This document shows positions 61,913 to 64,000 of a stretch of 64,000 bases of DNA, in pieces. Source of the DNA: Turritopsis dohrnii (taxonomy: Eukaryota; Cnidaria; Hydrozoa; Anthoathecata; Oceaniidae); NCBI GenBank assembly GCA_027922465.2, contig BQMF02000025.1, positions 777,501 to 841,500 of the forward strand, given 5' to 3'. How positions within the stretch are numbered: position 1 is the first letter of the stretch; the number at the start of each line of letters is the position of its first letter. The notes beneath the pieces were generated by a model. The model saw nothing but the letters and a program-made list of their open reading frames with translations. It ran no database searches and was not told the origin of the DNA. Both the position numbers and the translations under genes were made by a program.

Positions 61913-64000
61913 TCAATTTACTTTCTTTCTGATTTTTTGAATGAGATGCAAATTAACCGCTTTCCAAATGTTACTTAAATTTTCGTAAATAAAATACACT
62001 ATCAAAAACGAAATAGGGTTTAACATTGGATCGATGGTATCATAGGTCACCAACACCTTCGAAATTGATTGATCGTTTTCTATACGATGTACGTATAAAA
62101 CTGAGCGAAGCATGTTCACACCAGCATAAATGATGAGGAAAAGTGTGGAAGCAGCTTCTAAATTGTTAACTAAACCATCTTTGTAAGGCTTGACTTTCAA
62201 CTGAATGAGCAGGAAAACAGCCATTATCGGAAAAAACATAGCAAGTCGGGAGATAGGATCAATATGAAAGACCATTAAATATGCGATGATTAACCTTTGA
62301 ACGAGCAACCACGAATGCCAGTAAGCACATGTTTTATGGCCATCACTTCTATACGGCTGTTCAAAGAGTTCTGCAATGGACGACTTTAATTTGTTTTTCT
62401 CCTCACCAAGGCAACGGATTTTTTTGAATGGCATCGATATGTAATAAAATGGCACAATCAGAGGCACTGTCATAAAAACAAGAAATCGTTCCACGGAGAT
62501 AAAGTTTTCTCTTAAAAGTTTCAGCGATAAGAATAGCGAAATTGGAAATGGTACAACCCAGAACACAATAAATGCAGCTGCGAAGTACTGGCCAAGCCCC
62601 CAACATGTCTTCTCTGCGTAGACATAAAGTACATTAATATTGTCCACGTCTACACAATGAATCATTACGAGTGAGAGCGTTGCAATGTTTTTAAATCGCA
62701 TAGTAACTAAACGTAAAAAACATGTATAGCAGCGACAAAGGAAAGATATCTCATCTGCGTTAAGGTTAGAGGCGTAGACGTCCATTGGTTGAAATGAATT
62801 CGGCACATCCACATCAGCATTCGCACCACTATTACTTTCTTCCAGTTCCTGTCTATCGCGATTGTCTAACGTGTTACCTTCTTCCCGCGATTTCTGATAT
62901 AGAGAGAAGAGATGCAGGGATAAAGCTGTAAAGATCGTAGGTAAAACCAAACCAGCCGTAAAAACTAAATCTTTGAGAATGTACTTTTGAAAATCATTGA
63001 AATGTTGTGACGGGCACAGACGAAAAGTTGGTCTGATCATTTCTAAATTGAATAGACTTATGAGAAACGTATTTATCTTCGAAGTTGAATACTGAGACCC
63101 CAACTCAATCGTCATTAACTGTTTTAACTGGTAGAAGCTGACCAAAACATTAAAAACGCCCGACCAACGACAGCAGTCTTCCTCGTGATCTTTGCAGGAT
63201 GTGATTTCGTTAGGGAGAAAACACTGAATGTCTGCGGCAATATCGTCTCCGTCTTTTTTTATATCGTTGTATAGTCTGAGCTCGATACTTGTATTCGTTT
63301 CTTCATCTTCATTTTGTTCATCATTTCCGAAAAGTTTTCGACAGCTAATGAGGTGGATGATTTTCTTTGCAAAACTTGAAAAATTCTTCAATTTGTCCAA
63401 ATATCCAATACAAAGTATGTACAAAAATATTGAAAGACTGAATACGAGCCAAAAATATATCGAATGTGTACAGGATGATGTTGATATGCATTTATTTGTA
63501 AAATAATCCACAGAATATCTTTTCTGACAGTCACCACACAAATTTCCATGACGATTTTGGTTGCAAGTATTATATGAGGTACATATAATTGTTTTTTCGG
63601 AACAACAATACCCATCGGGGCAGGGAACGAATGTAACATTACCAGATCTGTTAACATAACCCCAGTAATTATCATTACTGAGAATGTTTCCATCGCACTT
63701 GCCACCAGTCGGACAAATGTTACACGAACTTTTTTTTGATTTTTTAAATATCAAGTTAAACTTTCTTGTACGAATCGGTGTACTAAAAAAACGATGTTTT
63801 CTTATTCTGAACTTAGAAAATATATTCAAGGAAAAGCTTGTTGCTTCATCATCGATGGTATAAGTTCCTTTATGGCATGCTTTGCAGAAATAAGTGAAAC
63901 GAGTTGGTTCTGCTTTTTTCAGTTCGTACAATGGATAACTGTTATTCGAACATAATAAAGACGTATTGCTAAAATTGATAGGACTTGAATGAAAAAGTAC
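61913..64000 (-). CDS. Multipass membrane receptor-like protein with cysteine-rich ectodomain (5' end outside window)
   Basis: The minus-strand frame is open from the right edge of the window to a stop at 61913, about 695 residues; no start codon is needed at 63931, since the frame continues upstream (..SPINFSN..SYPLYELKK). The ectodomain part has the GCC2/GCC3-like series CNICPTGGKC, NDNYWGYVN, FVPCPDGYCC, YNTCNQNRHGNLCGDCQ. It is followed by about nine to ten hydrophobic helices, among them YFWLVFSLSIFLYILCIGYL, DLVFTAGLVLPTIFTALSL and YFAAAFIVFWVVPFPISLFL. An acidic cytoplasmic or loop insert lies after the first helix. Long proteins with this ectodomain and a multipass tail are numerous and unnamed in cnidarians and sponges. 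The ligand and signalling mode are unknown. No intron interrupts the 2.1 kb seen. Confidence 0.8.
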   Translation of the reverse strand, partial: VLFHSSPINFSNTSLLCSNNSYPLYELKKAEPTRFTYFCKACHKGTYTIDDEATSFSLNIFSKFRIRKHRFFSTPIRTRKFNLIFKKSKKSSCNICPTGGKCDGNILSNDNYWGYVNRSGNVTFVPCPDGYCCSEKTIICTSYNTCNQNRHGNLCGDCQKRYSVDYFTNKCISTSSCTHSIYFWLVFSLSIFLYILCIGYLDKLKNFSSFAKKIIHLISCRKLFGNDEQNEDEETNTSIELRLYNDIKKDGDDIAADIQCFLPNEITSCKDHEEDCCRWSGVFNVLVSFYQLKQLMTIELGSQYSTSKINTFLISLFNLEMIRPTFRLCPSQHFNDFQKYILKDLVFTAGLVLPTIFTALSLHLFSLYQKSREEGNTLDNRDRQELEESNSGANADVDVPNSFQPMDVYASNLNADEISFLCRCYTCFLRLVTMRFKNIATLSLVMIHCVDVDNINVLYVYAEKTCWGLGQYFAAAFIVFWVVPFPISLFLSLKLLRENFISVERFLVFMTVPLIVPFYYISMPFKKIRCLGEEKNKLKSSIAELFEQPYRSDGHKTCAYWHSWLLVQRLIIAYLMVFHIDPISRLAMFFPIMAVFLLIQLKVKPYKDGLVNNLEAASTLFLIIYAGVNMLRSVLYVHRIENDQSISKVLVTYDTIDPMLNPISFLIVYFIYENLSNIWKAVNLHLIQKIRKKVN

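Noticed and set aside
1..64000. CRISPR arrays or bacterial operons
   Set aside because: The direct repeats seen are short tandems or transposon ends without regular spacers, and genes are split by spliceosomal introns.

Overview
This is AT-rich animal nuclear DNA. It has introns with GT/AG borders and T-rich tttag acceptors, no operon-like packing, and a dense, nested load of transposons. The mix points to a cnidarian, or a similarly early-branching animal. That mix is: DIRS with a tyrosine recombinase, Ty3 with a tRNA-Ser primer site, hAT/ZMYM-like, mariner, pogo/Tigger and Helitron remnants, protein families I associate with cnidarian transposons, and a cysteine-rich multipass receptor of a kind expanded in cnidarians and sponges. 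The species was not identified.

Left third (1-35,800): two tandem paralogous genes on the plus strand encode an unrecognised single-pass membrane glycoprotein. The upstream copy (876-4127) is cut by the window edge. The downstream copy (9951-35769) appears complete with eight exons and 468 residues. Every shared exon border has the same phase, and two exons have identical lengths. Between the genes lie a 3.5-kb transposon with ~470-bp inverted ends and a broken gene, an RT-like scrap, and a decayed coding frame just upstream of the second gene.

Intron 2 of the second gene is 19.6 kb and is a transposon nest. It holds hAT- and pogo-like scraps, degenerate tandem repeats, a poly-G foldback MITE, an intact-looking Ty3 element with identical LTRs and a 5-bp target duplication (its RNase H core is missing), and a 3.8-kb palindrome carrying a decayed transposon gene. 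Intron 6 holds a Helitron inside a dead mariner.

Middle (36,000-49,800): I see no confident host gene. The region is AT-rich with several foldback or TIR elements, including a TTAA-flanked element with a CXC-type cysteine exon.

Right part (49,800-64,000): a single-exon gene encodes a Frizzled-like cysteine-rich region, a kringle and one membrane segment (49879-50928). A minus-strand DIRS element follows, with gag fused to RT/RNase H plus a tyrosine recombinase, and is damaged by two frameshifts. Then come RT, hAT and pogo remnants, and finally a minus-strand multipass receptor gene that runs off the right edge (61913-64000).

The most interesting objects are the tandem membrane-protein family, the kringle protein without a kinase, the two long-inverted-repeat elements with unusual proteins, and the Ty3 copy that looks new yet lacks RNase H catalytic residues. 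All family calls rest on motifs read by eye; no database search was possible.
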